Origin: Pseudoalteromonas arctica
Lineage (GTDB): Bacteria; Pseudomonadota; Gammaproteobacteria; Enterobacterales; Alteromonadaceae
Length of the DNA: 64,000 nt
Assembly (NCBI RefSeq): GCF_012927645.1
Contig: NZ_JABBMT010000004.1
Span: 62,001-126,000, forward strand
Direction of reading: 5' to 3'
The notes beneath the pieces were generated by a model. The model was not told where the DNA came from. It ran no database searches and saw only the letters and a list, made by a program, of their open reading frames with translations. The position numbers and the translations under genes are program-made. Positions 9,884 to 19,342 of this stretch are shown piece by piece. Position 1 is the stretch's first letter. Every line of letters begins with the position of its first letter.

Positions 9884-9896
9884 TGTAAGGCTTACA
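9884..9896. promoter_or_regulatory. second, imperfect LacI-type operator
   Basis: TGTAAGGCTTACA has the same half-sites as the perfect palindrome about 60 bases away, but with a one-base instead of two-base centre. The pair could bind two dimers, perhaps with different affinity, one near each divergent promoter. Confidence 0.55.
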
Positions 9897-9965
9897 TAAA
9901 CCAGCTATGCTGAATAACGTTTTACTCGCATTGCCATAATTGAAAGTTAAAGGACGCCCTTAATC

Positions 9966-11300
9966 GTGATTAAAACAATTTCCCTGCCAGCAAATTCGCC
10001 AATGCTTCAACCTTCATTTACATTTGGAGTAGCTACAGCTTCATTCCAAATTGAAGGGGCAAGAGACTCTCGTCTTGACTGTATTTGGGACACTTTTTGT
10101 CAACAACCAAATATGATCGCAGACCAAAGCAATGGCGATGCAGCATGTGAACATGTAAAGTTATGGCAGCAAGATATAGATATGATTGCCGATTTAGCGG
10201 TTGATGCCTATCGATTATCAATTTCATGGCCTCGTGCTTTGCATCAAGATGGCACTGTTAATCAGCAAGGCATAGGATTTTATCGTGACTTATTAATCGC
10301 TTTAAAAACTCGTAATATAAAGACCTATGTCACTTTATATCACTGGGATTTACCGCAGCACTTTGAAGATAAAGGAGGCTGGCAAAACCGTGATACCGCT
10401 TACGCATTCGCAGCCTATACAGATATAGTTAGTAAAGAACTTACAGGGCTTGTAGATTCATACGCAACACTCAACGAACCATTTTGCAGTGCTTATTTAG
10501 GCTACGAAATAGGTGTTCATGCACCAGGTATAAAAAGCCAAAAAGCAGGCAGGCAAGCCGCGCACCACCAATTGTTAGCCCATGGTTTAGCAATGCAAGT
10601 GCTACGAAAAAACTGCCCGAGCACTGAAGCGGGTATCGTATTGAATTTTAGTCCAACTTATCCATTAACGAGTGCCGATACAATCGCTGCTGAGCAAGCT
10701 GATCAATATCATAATCAGTGGTACATAAAAGCAGTATTAGAGGGAGCATACCCTGCCCTGTTAAATGAGTTAGATCCGCTCGTACAACCGAATATCCAAG
10801 CCAGCGATATGCAAGTCATTAGTCAGCCAATCGACTTTTTAGGGGTAAACTATTATACCCGCATTCATTACAAAAAAACAGCAAACAACTGGTTTGACGA
10901 AGCAGTTATCGATAATGTGCCAGTTACCGATATGGGCTGGGAAGTCTATCCTCAAGGGCTAACTGAATTATTAGTGGATTTGAATAATCAATATAACCTG
11001 CCAAAAATGTATATCACCGAAAACGGTGCAGCCATGGCAGATACTTTAATTGCAGGTCAAGTACTCGATTATGATCGCATAAGCTATTATCATACTCACT
11101 TAAACGCAGTCCAAAATGCAATTGAACAAGGTGTTAACGTTCAAGGCTATTTTGCATGGAGCTTAATGGATAATTTTGAATGGGCTTATGGTTATGAAAA
11201 GCGCTTTGGCCTTGTATATATTGATTACAAAACCCAGCAGCGCACACTAAAGGAAAGTGCAAAACAATATCGAGCGTTATTAAAGCAACGTCAAAAATAA
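9966..11300 (+). CDS. GH1 beta-glucosidase
   Basis: A 444-residue family 1 glycoside hydrolase with the usual length. The acid/base Glu is in TLNEP (residue 171) and the nucleophile Glu is in ITENGA (residue 352). The N-terminal FGVATASFQIEGA motif and the C-terminal SLMDNFEWAYGY substrate-loop are typical of beta-glucosidases. There is no signal peptide, so it should cleave cellobiose- or laminaribiose-like disaccharides in the cytoplasm after uptake by the next gene product. I keep the GTG start because AAAGGA lies about 11 bases upstream; an ATG at 10002 would remove part of the conserved strand region. Confidence 0.95.
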   Translation: MIKTISLPANSPMLQPSFTFGVATASFQIEGARDSRLDCIWDTFCQQPNMIADQSNGDAACEHVKLWQQDIDMIADLAVDAYRLSISWPRALHQDGTVNQQGIGFYRDLLIALKTRNIKTYVTLYHWDLPQHFEDKGGWQNRDTAYAFAAYTDIVSKELTGLVDSYATLNEPFCSAYLGYEIGVHAPGIKSQKAGRQAAHHQLLAHGLAMQVLRKNCPSTEAGIVLNFSPTYPLTSADTIAAEQADQYHNQWYIKAVLEGAYPALLNELDPLVQPNIQASDMQVISQPIDFLGVNYYTRIHYKKTANNWFDEAVIDNVPVTDMGWEVYPQGLTELLVDLNNQYNLPKMYITENGAAMADTLIAGQVLDYDRISYYHTHLNAVQNAIEQGVNVQGYFAWSLMDNFEWAYGYEKRFGLVYIDYKTQQRTLKESAKQYRALLKQRQK

Positions 11301-11320
11301 CAACTATATGAGTGCCTACA

Positions 11321-12652
11321 ATGCTAACTAAAAAAGAAAAAATAGCCTATGGCCTAGGTGATACCGCCAGTAACATCATTTTTCAAACAGTGATGCTATT
11401 TTTGACTTTTTTCTATACCGATATTTTTGGCATTTCGCCTGCGGTGGTAGGCACTTTATTTTTAGTCGTTCGAATTATTGATGCGATTACAGACCCTTTA
11501 ATGGGCTCTTTGTGCGACTCTACTCGAAGTAAATATGGCAGTTACCGACCTTACTTGTTGTGGTTAGCAATTCCATTTGGGCTGATCAGCATCATTACCT
11601 TCACCACCCCAGAATTAAGCGTATCTGGTAAGGTGATCTACGCCTTTGTAACCTATACCTTATTAATGCTGATTTATACGGCGATTAATATTCCATATTC
11701 AGCTCTAGGCGGGGTGTTAAGTAAAAACCCTACTGAGCGCGTATCAATTCAATCGTATCGCTTTGTGTTTGGTATGCTCGGTGGATTGATTGTTAGCGCA
11801 TGTACCTTACCGCTAGTTAATTGGTTAGGTAAAGGTGATAATGTGCTTGGTTATCAACTCACTATGGTGATCATGAGTTGCTTAGGAGTTGTCTTATTTT
11901 TATTTTGTTTTCGTTTTACCAAAGAACGTGTTACTGCCCCGCAAAATAAACAGCTAAATCTAAAACAGCAAATAAATACACTATGGAAGAATGGGCCCTT
12001 TAAAGTACTTTGTACAGCCTCCATAGTACTGTTAACGAGTATGGTTTTGCGTACTACTCTTGCAATATATTACGTTAAATATGTACTTGCTGAAGGAGAG
12101 CTAGTTACACTTTTTGTCACCATAGGTATGGTCGGTAATATTTTAGGCTGCGCGTGCGCACAACCTCTTAGTAAGCGAGTTGATAAAAAAACCGCCTACA
12201 TCTATCTGCAGTATTTATCTGCAATTACCAGTTGCCTCGCTTTTTGGTTGCCCGGTGAGCAACTTATTTTGGCATTTGTAATTTACTTTTTATGGTGCTT
12301 TTTCACCCAAATGGCAACCCCCTTATTATGGGCTAAAATGGCCGATACCATTGATTACGGACAATGGCAAAATGGGTACCGTTTAACCGGGCTTGTTTAT
12401 GCCAGCGTGGTGTTTTTTATAAAACTCGGCCTTGCTTTTGGTGGAGCAATTGCGGGGTGGCTCTTAGCCTACTACGGTTATCAGGCAAATACGCCTATAA
12501 GCGAAGTAACCCGTAGCGGTATTTTAACGTCATTTACCATATTTCCTGCTATTGGCAGCATATTTGTCGCATTAATTATGAAAAAGTATATTCTTGATAA
12601 TCAAACTGTTCAGCAAATAACAGCTGAGCTCACAATTAAAAGTCGTACTTAA
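11321..12652 (+). CDS. GPH-family glycoside:cation symporter
   Basis: A 443-residue, 12-helix sugar-cation symporter of the glycoside-pentoside-hexuronide family (MelB/LacS relatives). It has the classic start KIAYGLGDTASN and the motif DAITDPLMGSLCDSTRSKYG between helices 2 and 3. It follows the GH1 gene by 20 bases and precedes the LacI gene by 11, so the three form one operon. It probably brings in beta-linked glucose disaccharides for the GH1 enzyme. I prefer the ATG at 11321 to a GTG at 11312. Confidence 0.92.
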   Translation: MLTKKEKIAYGLGDTASNIIFQTVMLFLTFFYTDIFGISPAVVGTLFLVVRIIDAITDPLMGSLCDSTRSKYGSYRPYLLWLAIPFGLISIITFTTPELSVSGKVIYAFVTYTLLMLIYTAINIPYSALGGVLSKNPTERVSIQSYRFVFGMLGGLIVSACTLPLVNWLGKGDNVLGYQLTMVIMSCLGVVLFLFCFRFTKERVTAPQNKQLNLKQQINTLWKNGPFKVLCTASIVLLTSMVLRTTLAIYYVKYVLAEGELVTLFVTIGMVGNILGCACAQPLSKRVDKKTAYIYLQYLSAITSCLAFWLPGEQLILAFVIYFLWCFFTQMATPLLWAKMADTIDYGQWQNGYRLTGLVYASVVFFIKLGLAFGGAIAGWLLAYYGYQANTPISEVTRSGILTSFTIFPAIGSIFVALIMKKYILDNQTVQQITAELTIKSRT

Positions 12653-12663
12653 CAAGGAGCCAC

Positions 12664-13665
12664 ATGACCACTATTTATGAGGTGTCAAAACTCGCAGGAG
12701 TATCACTAGCAACCGTGTCTCGAGTGATGAACAATAATACAAACGTCAGCGACGCAACTCGTAAAAAAGTCACCATAGCAATGAAAGAGCTAGGTTATAG
12801 ACCTAACTCTATTGCACAATCATTAGCATCAAACTGTTCAAATAGTGTTGGCTTATTAGTTTCTGAAATCCATGGACCATTCTATGGTCCTATGATGGGC
12901 AGTATTGAAAGTACTTTTAGAGCTCAAGCAAAACACGTCATTATTGCTGCAGGCCATAGTGATGTTGAACATGAGCAACAAGCGATAGAGTTTTTGATAA
13001 ACCGTAATTGCGATGGTTTAATTTTACATGTTGAAGCTCTTAGTGATGAATACCTTATTGAACTTAGTAAAGGAAAAACCCCATTCGTCCTGCTAAACCG
13101 CTATATTCCAGAAATTGCTCACCACTGTATTATTCTAGATAACGTCAAAGGCGGCTACTTAGCAGCTAAACATATGCTAGAGCAAGGCCACATCAATATT
13201 GCATATATCAGTGGTCCGCAATGGAAAAAAGATGCCCAAGATCGTTTGAATGGCCATAAACAAGCTCTTGCAGAACATAACATCCCCTTTAATGAGCAGT
13301 TGTTATACCATGGTGATTTTATGGAAGACAGTGGCGCCGAAGGGTTTAAATATTTACACAACAATACGCAATTTAGTGCGCTTATTTGTGCCAACGATGA
13401 AATGGCAACGGGGGCGATTGCGTGTGCTCGCGAATCAGCTTTAGTATTACCTGAGCAGTTATCGGTAATGGGGTTTGATAACGTATTTTTTACTCGTCAT
13501 ATCTACCCACCACTAACAACAATTAACTACCCAATTAACGACATGGGAAAAATGGCCGCAAACTGGATTTTAAGCGAGGTATATAAAAAAACCACCCCGC
13601 CAATACAAACTGTCTTTGAACCAGAATTAGTGGTTCGCCAATCCGTGTTGGTTAATGCTCAATAA
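12664..13665 (+). CDS. LacI-family transcriptional regulator
   Basis: A 333-residue LacI/GalR regulator. The N-terminal helix-turn-helix TIYEVSKLAGVSLATVSRVM (residues 3-22) and hinge helix PNSIAQSLAS are complete. The periplasmic-binding-protein-like sensor domain follows, with ANDEMATGAI and VMGFDN segments. The AAGGAG ribosome site is 5 bases before the ATG. It ends the GH1 operon and most likely binds the palindromes near 9830 and 9890 with a glucoside as effector. Its last 14 bases overlap, tail to tail, the hybrid kinase gene. Confidence 0.94.
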   Translation: MTTIYEVSKLAGVSLATVSRVMNNNTNVSDATRKKVTIAMKELGYRPNSIAQSLASNCSNSVGLLVSEIHGPFYGPMMGSIESTFRAQAKHVIIAAGHSDVEHEQQAIEFLINRNCDGLILHVEALSDEYLIELSKGKTPFVLLNRYIPEIAHHCIILDNVKGGYLAAKHMLEQGHINIAYISGPQWKKDAQDRLNGHKQALAEHNIPFNEQLLYHGDFMEDSGAEGFKYLHNNTQFSALICANDEMATGAIACARESALVLPEQLSVMGFDNVFFTRHIYPPLTTINYPINDMGKMAANWILSEVYKKTTPPIQTVFEPELVVRQSVLVNAQ

Positions 13666-15613
13666 GTTGACCAAGTAACGCTAAGTTTATCGGCTTTAGT
13701 AAAACTTGGTCTATTTCCAGCTGTTTTATTTGTATGGGATCAGGTTGAATACCACTGACTATCACACGCTTTAAATGATGGTAATGGTGTTTTATATAAC
13801 GCGCTAAATCTAAGCCACTGCCATCAGGCAAATGCATATCTAATAATACTTTATCAAATTGAGAGTCATTTTTTAGAATTTCTAAAGTATGCTCATAGCT
13901 GGTTGCAACAACGGTTTCAACACCTAAACTTTCCAGTAATAACTGGGTAATTTGCGCCGCATCTGCATCATCTTCAACCAATAAAAAACGCGCACAACTT
14001 TGTACTTGCGCTGGTTGCGCTAATTTATCAACTGGCTTCTTAGTCGCAATAGAGTAATTAGTTAAGCACTGGTAAAGTAAGCTTGAATCAACAGGTTTGC
14101 CTATCACATCGTTAAAACCAAGCGCAGAAAGCTCACTGTGTATGCCTTTCATTGCTACAGCTGTCAGCGCGATAATAGCCCCTTTAAAGCCCATTCTTCT
14201 TAGCTCAATCGTGGCTTCTTTACCGCCCATTATCGGCATGTGAATGTCTAAAAATATAATATCGTAAGGGTTACCTTGATGCTGTGCTTTATTAACTTTA
14301 TCAAGTGCTTGCTTACCGTGTTCAGCATAATCGACTTTCGCACCTGCCGAAGAAATCATGTGGCCAACTAAGATCCGTAAATCATGCAAGTCATCAACCA
14401 CCAAAACGCGTCCGTTTACTTTACAAGGTGCAGTTTTTTGCTGTATCTTTGGCGCTAAATCTAGCTTTAAAACGTGCCTTTGCACTTGCTCAATATTGCC
14501 AGGGTAAAGTGAAATTGTGAACTCAGATCCTTTTCCTATAGCTGAATCTAATGAAATCCCCCCTTGCATACGACTTAATAATTCAGAGCAAATAGCTAAG
14601 CCTAAACCTGCGCCGCCAACCGAACGCGACTCTACATCAGCTATCTGTTCAAATGGCTTGAATATAAGCGCTTGTTTCTCAGGGGCGATACCAAGGCCGG
14701 AATCTTTAATACTAAAAAATAGCATTTCTCGCCCATCAACTGCTTTTGTCCAAGCGCGAACTATGATTTCGCCTTGCTCAGTAAACTTAATCGCATTATT
14801 GATAATATTAATCAGAATTTGCCGAAACCGTGTCGCATCAATACTAATAACCAACGGCAATGGTTGCAGTGACTCAAAACGCAGCGACAACCCTTTATCC
14901 AGCGCCGAGACTCGCATTAGAGTAAATACATCAGCCATTAAGCTATCTAAATTAACGTCACTACAACTGAGCTCTAATTTATCAGCAGCTATTTTAGATA
15001 AATCGAGTACATCATTTAACAAACTTAATAAGTGCTTACCATTGCGATAAATAACACCTAACTCATTGTTTGCATGCTCATTAAAATCGCTTTGCATCAA
15101 TAGCTCTGTGTAACCTAAAATTGATGATAACGGTGTACGTAACTCATGACTAAGGTGGGCTAAAAAACGATCTTTTGATCGGTTTTCGGCTTCCGCCTTT
15201 AAACGTTCTAGACGTTCATCTTCAACATCGCGTCGGGCTAATGCATAACGAATAGAGCGGGCAAAGCGACTTGAGCTCATTTCACTTTTTACAAGATAAT
15301 CAACAGCCCCAGCATCCAATGCGGCTAAATCAATGGCATCGTTTGATTGCCCCGTGAGCATGATGATAGGACCATTAAAACCATTTTCTACAGCTTGCTT
15401 TAATACTGCTAAGCCGTCTGAAGCCCCTAAGCGGTAATCAAGCAAGCAAATATCGTGCTGATTTTTACTCAGTACCTCAACTGCCTGCTTGGGATCACTG
15501 ATCCACTCTATATCAAATGTATGCGAACTCAGCTGCTCTAGATAATCACAGGTTAAAATATAATCATCTTCATCATCTTCGACAAGTAACAGTCTGGTTG
15601 CCTTATCTAACAT
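13652..15613 (-). CDS. hybrid kinase REC-HisKA-HATPase-REC-REC
   Basis: A 653-residue soluble hybrid signalling protein without membrane segments. The order is receiver 1 (residues 6-125, phospho-Asp59 in CLLDYRLG), a short coiled linker, HisKA with LSHELRTPLSS (His near 155), an HATPase domain with GLGIA and GGAGLGLAI boxes, receiver 2 (IIFLDIHMP) and receiver 3 (VLLDMHLP). With an N-terminal receiver replacing a sensor, it should be driven by phosphate from a partner kinase, for example the CHASE3 kinase two genes upstream. It is the last gene of the five-gene signalling operon and overlaps the convergent LacI gene by 14 bases. No DNA-binding output is present. Confidence 0.93.
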   Translation of the reverse strand: MLDKATRLLLVEDDEDDYILTCDYLEQLSSHTFDIEWISDPKQAVEVLSKNQHDICLLDYRLGASDGLAVLKQAVENGFNGPIIMLTGQSNDAIDLAALDAGAVDYLVKSEMSSSRFARSIRYALARRDVEDERLERLKAEAENRSKDRFLAHLSHELRTPLSSILGYTELLMQSDFNEHANNELGVIYRNGKHLLSLLNDVLDLSKIAADKLELSCSDVNLDSLMADVFTLMRVSALDKGLSLRFESLQPLPLVISIDATRFRQILINIINNAIKFTEQGEIIVRAWTKAVDGREMLFFSIKDSGLGIAPEKQALIFKPFEQIADVESRSVGGAGLGLAICSELLSRMQGGISLDSAIGKGSEFTISLYPGNIEQVQRHVLKLDLAPKIQQKTAPCKVNGRVLVVDDLHDLRILVGHMISSAGAKVDYAEHGKQALDKVNKAQHQGNPYDIIFLDIHMPIMGGKEATIELRRMGFKGAIIALTAVAMKGIHSELSALGFNDVIGKPVDSSLLYQCLTNYSIATKKPVDKLAQPAQVQSCARFLLVEDDADAAQITQLLLESLGVETVVATSYEHTLEILKNDSQFDKVLLDMHLPDGSGLDLARYIKHHYHHLKRVIVSGIQPDPIQIKQLEIDQVLLKPINLALLGQLIEH

Positions 15614-15638
15614 AGCGTCTCCAGTTTTTATTCATAAT

Positions 15639-16100
15639 TTAATCATTAAACGTACTAGGTAGCTCTACAAATTCTACCCAATATTTACCCAAGGTTTTCA
15701 TCAGCTCAACCAAGCCATCAAACGTAACTGGTTTAGTAATATATGAAGCTGCGCCTAGGTCATAACCTTTAACCATGTCTTCTTCTTGCTTAGACGTAGT
15801 TAAAATAACAACAGGAATACCTTTTAAGTTTGGATTGCCTTTAATCGCTTGCAACGCTTCGCGCCCATCCATACGTGGCATGTTTAAATCTAATAAAATC
15901 AGGCCTGGTCGTGGCGATGAGCTTTTATCTTCAAACTTACCTTTGCGCTCAAGGTACTCTAAAAGCTCAACGCCATCTTCAACAAAATATAGCTCGTTAA
16001 GTACACGACTTTCGGCTAATGCATCCTGTGCTAGTAAACGATCATCTTCATCATCATCAGCCATTAAAATTGTAATTGGTTTTACTTTAGAAAATGGCAT
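15639..16100 (-). CDS. single-domain response regulator, Rcp1-like
   Basis: A 153-residue stand-alone receiver domain. The acidic cluster MADDDEDD (residues 13-20), phospho-Asp in LILLDLNMPRMDG, Thr in VILTTS and the Lys in YITKPV are all present, so it should be phosphorylatable. Relatives (Rcp1 type) pair with phytochrome-like kinases having the SHDLQEPLRK H-box, which is exactly the neighbour. Its ATG immediately follows the TAA of the kinase gene, which implies tight coupling. It probably acts as a phosphate shuttle or protein-binding output. Confidence 0.93.
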   Translation of the reverse strand: MPFSKVKPITILMADDDEDDRLLAQDALAESRVLNELYFVEDGVELLEYLERKGKFEDKSSSPRPGLILLDLNMPRMDGREALQAIKGNPNLKGIPVVILTTSKQEEDMVKGYDLGAASYITKPVTFDGLVELMKTLGKYWVEFVELPSTFND

Positions 16101-17585
16101 TTAAGCCTCTCCTTGCAATGTGAAAAGCTCACTTTCCACAGGTAATTTTATGATGAAGGTTGCTCCCTCACCGGCTTCGCTTTGCGCCGTTATCGTACCG
16201 CCGTGACGCTCTACAATACGTCGGCACACGGATAAACCAATCCCCGTGCCTTTATATTGCGAACGCCCGTGTAACCGCTGAAACGGAACAAAAATTTTGT
16301 CGGTATATTCTGCTGCAAAACCAATACCGTTATCTTTCACTGTAATGATTTGCCATTCCAGCTCAGTATTATAATCATCGTTAAACTCAGTGTGATGCTG
16401 ATACTCGATACTGATAATTGGTGCTACATCTGGACGTCTAAATTTCACCGCGTTTGAAACCAAATTCAAAAATAGCTGCTGCATTTGACTCAAATCTGCT
16501 TGTATTACTGGCATTTCACCCACCTTGACCTGTGCATTTGACTCTTTAATCGCAATTTCTAAATCGCTTAGCACATCATCTAGTACTTGCTTTAAATCCG
16601 TATCTGCAAAGTCTTTACCACGTGTTGTCACTCTCGAAAACTCTAACAAATCATTTATTAAATTAGACATTCTTTGCGCTGCATTTTTCATACGCGCGAT
16701 GTAATCGCCACCTTTTTCACCCAATTCGTCTTTAAACATGGTTTCTAAGCGGTCACTAAATGCTTGAATTTTGCGCAATGGTTCTTGTAGATCATGGCTG
16801 GCAACAAAAGCAAACTCTTCAAGCTCACGGTTACTGCGAGTTAATTCATCAGAGTACAAAGTGAGCTCTTGAGTACGTTCGGTCACTTTACTAGCCAGTG
16901 TTTCGTTTTGATATTCAAGTTCCTGTTGATATTTTGCCGCTGTATGTAAATTAATACGCGTGAGCATAAACATGCCAAGGATCAATAAAGCACTGGTCAC
17001 GGCCGTAATTGCAAAAGTGAGTTTGGCTTCTTTTTTAATTTGCCCTAACTTTCGAAACTGCACAGCCTTAAAAGCAGACTCAGCATCTTGAATTTCATCA
17101 GCAAGCTCTCTAATTTCTTCGTAAAGCTTACGGCCTTGATGGGTCTCTAGTAAATAATGGGCACGACGCTCTTTATCTGCTAACGCTAAATCAACGGTTC
17201 TGGTTAATACTGCAACTTTATCATCAACCAAAAATAGTAAGCGTGCTACTTTTTCAGCTTGGCCTGTAATCTCAGTACGTAAATTTTTAACCAGTGTAGC
17301 TTGTGAATTGAGTTGCATTATAGCATCGTTATAAGGGGCTAAATAATCTTTATCGCCCGTTAATAAGTAACCACGTTGCCCTGATTCTGCCTGCACAATT
17401 GAAAGATGAAGCTTCTCAATTGCTGTGTTTAACATATTAGTATCATCTAAACGCTGCTGGGTTTGAGTCAGGCTTTGAATGGTATTCATTGCCAAAATCG
17501 CATTTCCCACCACTATACACAGCAGCACCGCGATAAAACTGGCCCAGGTTACCTTGACCTTACCTTGTTGCTTTTGCAGCTTCAT
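16101..17585 (-). CDS. CHASE3-domain sensor histidine kinase
   Basis: A 494-residue inner-membrane kinase. Membrane segments lie near residues 13-32 and 190-208 and flank a periplasmic CHASE3 domain (about residues 40-180, containing AESGQRGYLLTGD). A coiled linker leads to a HisKA domain with the phytochrome-type H-box VASHDLQEPLRK and then HATPase motifs NAVKF, DNGIGF and GTGIGLS. The signal is unknown; CHASE3 is a four-helix extracytoplasmic sensor. It abuts the Rcp1-like regulator without a gap and follows the mini-DHp gene by 22 bases. Confidence 0.94.
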   Translation of the reverse strand: MKLQKQQGKVKVTWASFIAVLLCIVVGNAILAMNTIQSLTQTQQRLDDTNMLNTAIEKLHLSIVQAESGQRGYLLTGDKDYLAPYNDAIMQLNSQATLVKNLRTEITGQAEKVARLLFLVDDKVAVLTRTVDLALADKERRAHYLLETHQGRKLYEEIRELADEIQDAESAFKAVQFRKLGQIKKEAKLTFAITAVTSALLILGMFMLTRINLHTAAKYQQELEYQNETLASKVTERTQELTLYSDELTRSNRELEEFAFVASHDLQEPLRKIQAFSDRLETMFKDELGEKGGDYIARMKNAAQRMSNLINDLLEFSRVTTRGKDFADTDLKQVLDDVLSDLEIAIKESNAQVKVGEMPVIQADLSQMQQLFLNLVSNAVKFRRPDVAPIISIEYQHHTEFNDDYNTELEWQIITVKDNGIGFAAEYTDKIFVPFQRLHGRSQYKGTGIGLSVCRRIVERHGGTITAQSEAGEGATFIIKLPVESELFTLQGEA

Positions 17586-17607
17586 CTACATTCCTTAATG
17601 GTAACAA

Positions 17608-17817
17608 TCACTTTACAGAGTCCAAATCCGAAATTGTTTGCAATGAATCACTACATTGCTGGCAACTGTTTATTATTTGATCAAGTGCTACCAATGCTTT
17701 ATCTTTTGGCATATCATTTTCTAGCACTAATTTGATCAATTCTGCATTCATCGAAATACGATTCAAAGGCGCCCGCGCATCATGAATCAGCTTATTGATT
17801 TTATCGTTATTAGCCAT
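17608..17817 (-). CDS. stand-alone HisKA/DHp mini-protein
   Basis: A 69-residue protein that reads as just the two-helix dimerisation and phosphoacceptor domain of a histidine kinase. An H-box LIHDARAPLNRISM (His near residue 12) is followed by a second amphipathic helix ending SDLDS. No ATP-binding domain, membrane segment or sensor is present. A perfect AAGGAG site 6 bases before the ATG and 22-31-base gaps to both neighbours show it is a real gene of the operon. By analogy with Spo0B-like or Hpt proteins it could pass phosphate between the operon's receivers, or form heterodimers with a kinase. The function is inferred. Confidence 0.75.
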   Translation of the reverse strand: MANNDKINKLIHDARAPLNRISMNAELIKLVLENDMPKDKALVALDQIINSCQQCSDSLQTISDLDSVK

Positions 17818-17848
17818 GCTACTCCTTTACTGATTACGTGAATTTAAT

Positions 17849-19189
17849 TTAGTTATACTCGCCAATGCCACCATAAGCATTTAGACGGTTGTATAGAGTT
17901 TTAGTGCTTATACCTAACATTTGCGCTGCTAAGGTCTTATTGCCTTGTACTTTGTCTAAAGTAGCATGGATCAGCTCTTTCTCAACTTCTTCAATTGTTT
18001 GTCCCGCACTCACCTGATTAGCCTGAGTTTGTTTGTTTACTCTTGAGAAAGGCGACTCTAAGTTTTCAGGTAATGTAATTACTTTGCCTTTTGGGTCACT
18101 CATAATAAATGCGCGGTGAATCGCATGGCGAAGTTCACGCACATTGCCTGGCCATTCATAACTTTCGAGCTCTTTTAACTGGCTAGCTTGCCACTTAAAA
18201 TCTGTGTCATTTTCATCATTAAGCTGCTCTAAAAATGCTTTAGCTAAAAGCTCAATATCTTCTTTACGATCACGCAAAGACGGAATATCAATTGGAAAAA
18301 CAGCTAAACGGAAATAAATATCTTCACGAATAATATTATTTTGTGCTAAATCGGTGAGTGAACGGTTGGTTGCTGATATCACTCGACAATCAACCGGTAA
18401 CTCTTTATTACCGCCAACTCGCGTTACTTTTTTAGTTTCTAGCACACGTAACAAATTCGGCTGCATATCAATTGGCATTTCAGTTACTTCATCTAAAAAC
18501 AAAGTGCCGATAGTCGCTTGTTCAAATACGCCTTCTTTACGAGCAATAGCACCTGTAAAAGCTCCCTTCTCATGCCCAAACAATTCGCTGCCAATTAGCT
18601 CTTTTGATAATGCCCCACAGTTTGTAGCTACTAACGGGCCTTCACATTTACTTGCATTGTGTATTGCTTGAGCAACCACTTCTTTACCCGCACCACTTTC
18701 CCCCATAAGCATGACATTAGCATTGGTATTTGCTACTCGCTCAATCATGGTGTAAAGCTGTTGCATAATCGGTGATTCACCAATCAGTGTACCAAAATGC
18801 TTATTGATAGTTGGTGTAGTTTTTTTCTTCTCAGTGTTCTTTTTTGGGCTAAGAACGCGTTCAATATCTTCTCGTTGCAGTGGCTTAACTAAGTGCCCCA
18901 CATTTGGCGCACACATTTCCGCCAGTTTTCCTTTAACCGAAGGATGGCCAGAAATTAAGGTGATTTTTGGCGTTTTACCAATACTCTGAAGATGTTCAAC
19001 TAAGTGTAAGCCACTACCATCCGGCAGCATGAAATCCAGAAATACGTGGTCAAATGTATTATTAACAAACCACTCTTGAGCTTCTGCCAAATTGGCAGCA
19101 GTATTAATGTTATGTCCTAAAAACTCTACGATATGACAAACGACATCACTAAACTCGCTATCATCATCAACTAACAGTATGTTTAACAT
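17849..19189 (-). CDS. NtrC-family sigma-54-dependent response regulator
   Basis: A 446-residue three-domain activator. It has a receiver (residues 1-120, Asp in VFLDFMLPDG), an AAA+ domain with Walker A GESGAGKE and the sigma-54 contact GAFTGA, and a Fis-type helix-turn-helix at the C-terminus (NKTLAAQMLGISTKTLYNRL). It should activate RNA polymerase-sigma54 promoters when phosphorylated. It is the first gene of the five-gene phosphorelay operon and the only one with a DNA-binding output. The target genes are not evident. Confidence 0.95.
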   Translation of the reverse strand: MLNILLVDDDSEFSDVVCHIVEFLGHNINTAANLAEAQEWFVNNTFDHVFLDFMLPDGSGLHLVEHLQSIGKTPKITLISGHPSVKGKLAEMCAPNVGHLVKPLQREDIERVLSPKKNTEKKKTTPTINKHFGTLIGESPIMQQLYTMIERVANTNANVMLMGESGAGKEVVAQAIHNASKCEGPLVATNCGALSKELIGSELFGHEKGAFTGAIARKEGVFEQATIGTLFLDEVTEMPIDMQPNLLRVLETKKVTRVGGNKELPVDCRVISATNRSLTDLAQNNIIREDIYFRLAVFPIDIPSLRDRKEDIELLAKAFLEQLNDENDTDFKWQASQLKELESYEWPGNVRELRHAIHRAFIMSDPKGKVITLPENLESPFSRVNKQTQANQVSAGQTIEEVEKELIHATLDKVQGNKTLAAQMLGISTKTLYNRLNAYGGIGEYN

Positions 19190-19342
19190 GATAAATCCCT
19201 ATGCTTATTATCATTGCCCAGCCCCACATCTTAACGGCCTTATTCTACAAAATCGATGCTTAACTGAAAATTTACGTTATCTAAATAGATTTAGATCTTT
19301 TTTGAGGTATAATTTTTAAATTAAATTTTCGGGGGCATTCTG

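Noticed and set aside
14517..15050. 177-codon plus-strand frame opposite the hybrid kinase
   Set aside because: It lies fully antisense to conserved kinase domains and has no ribosome site.
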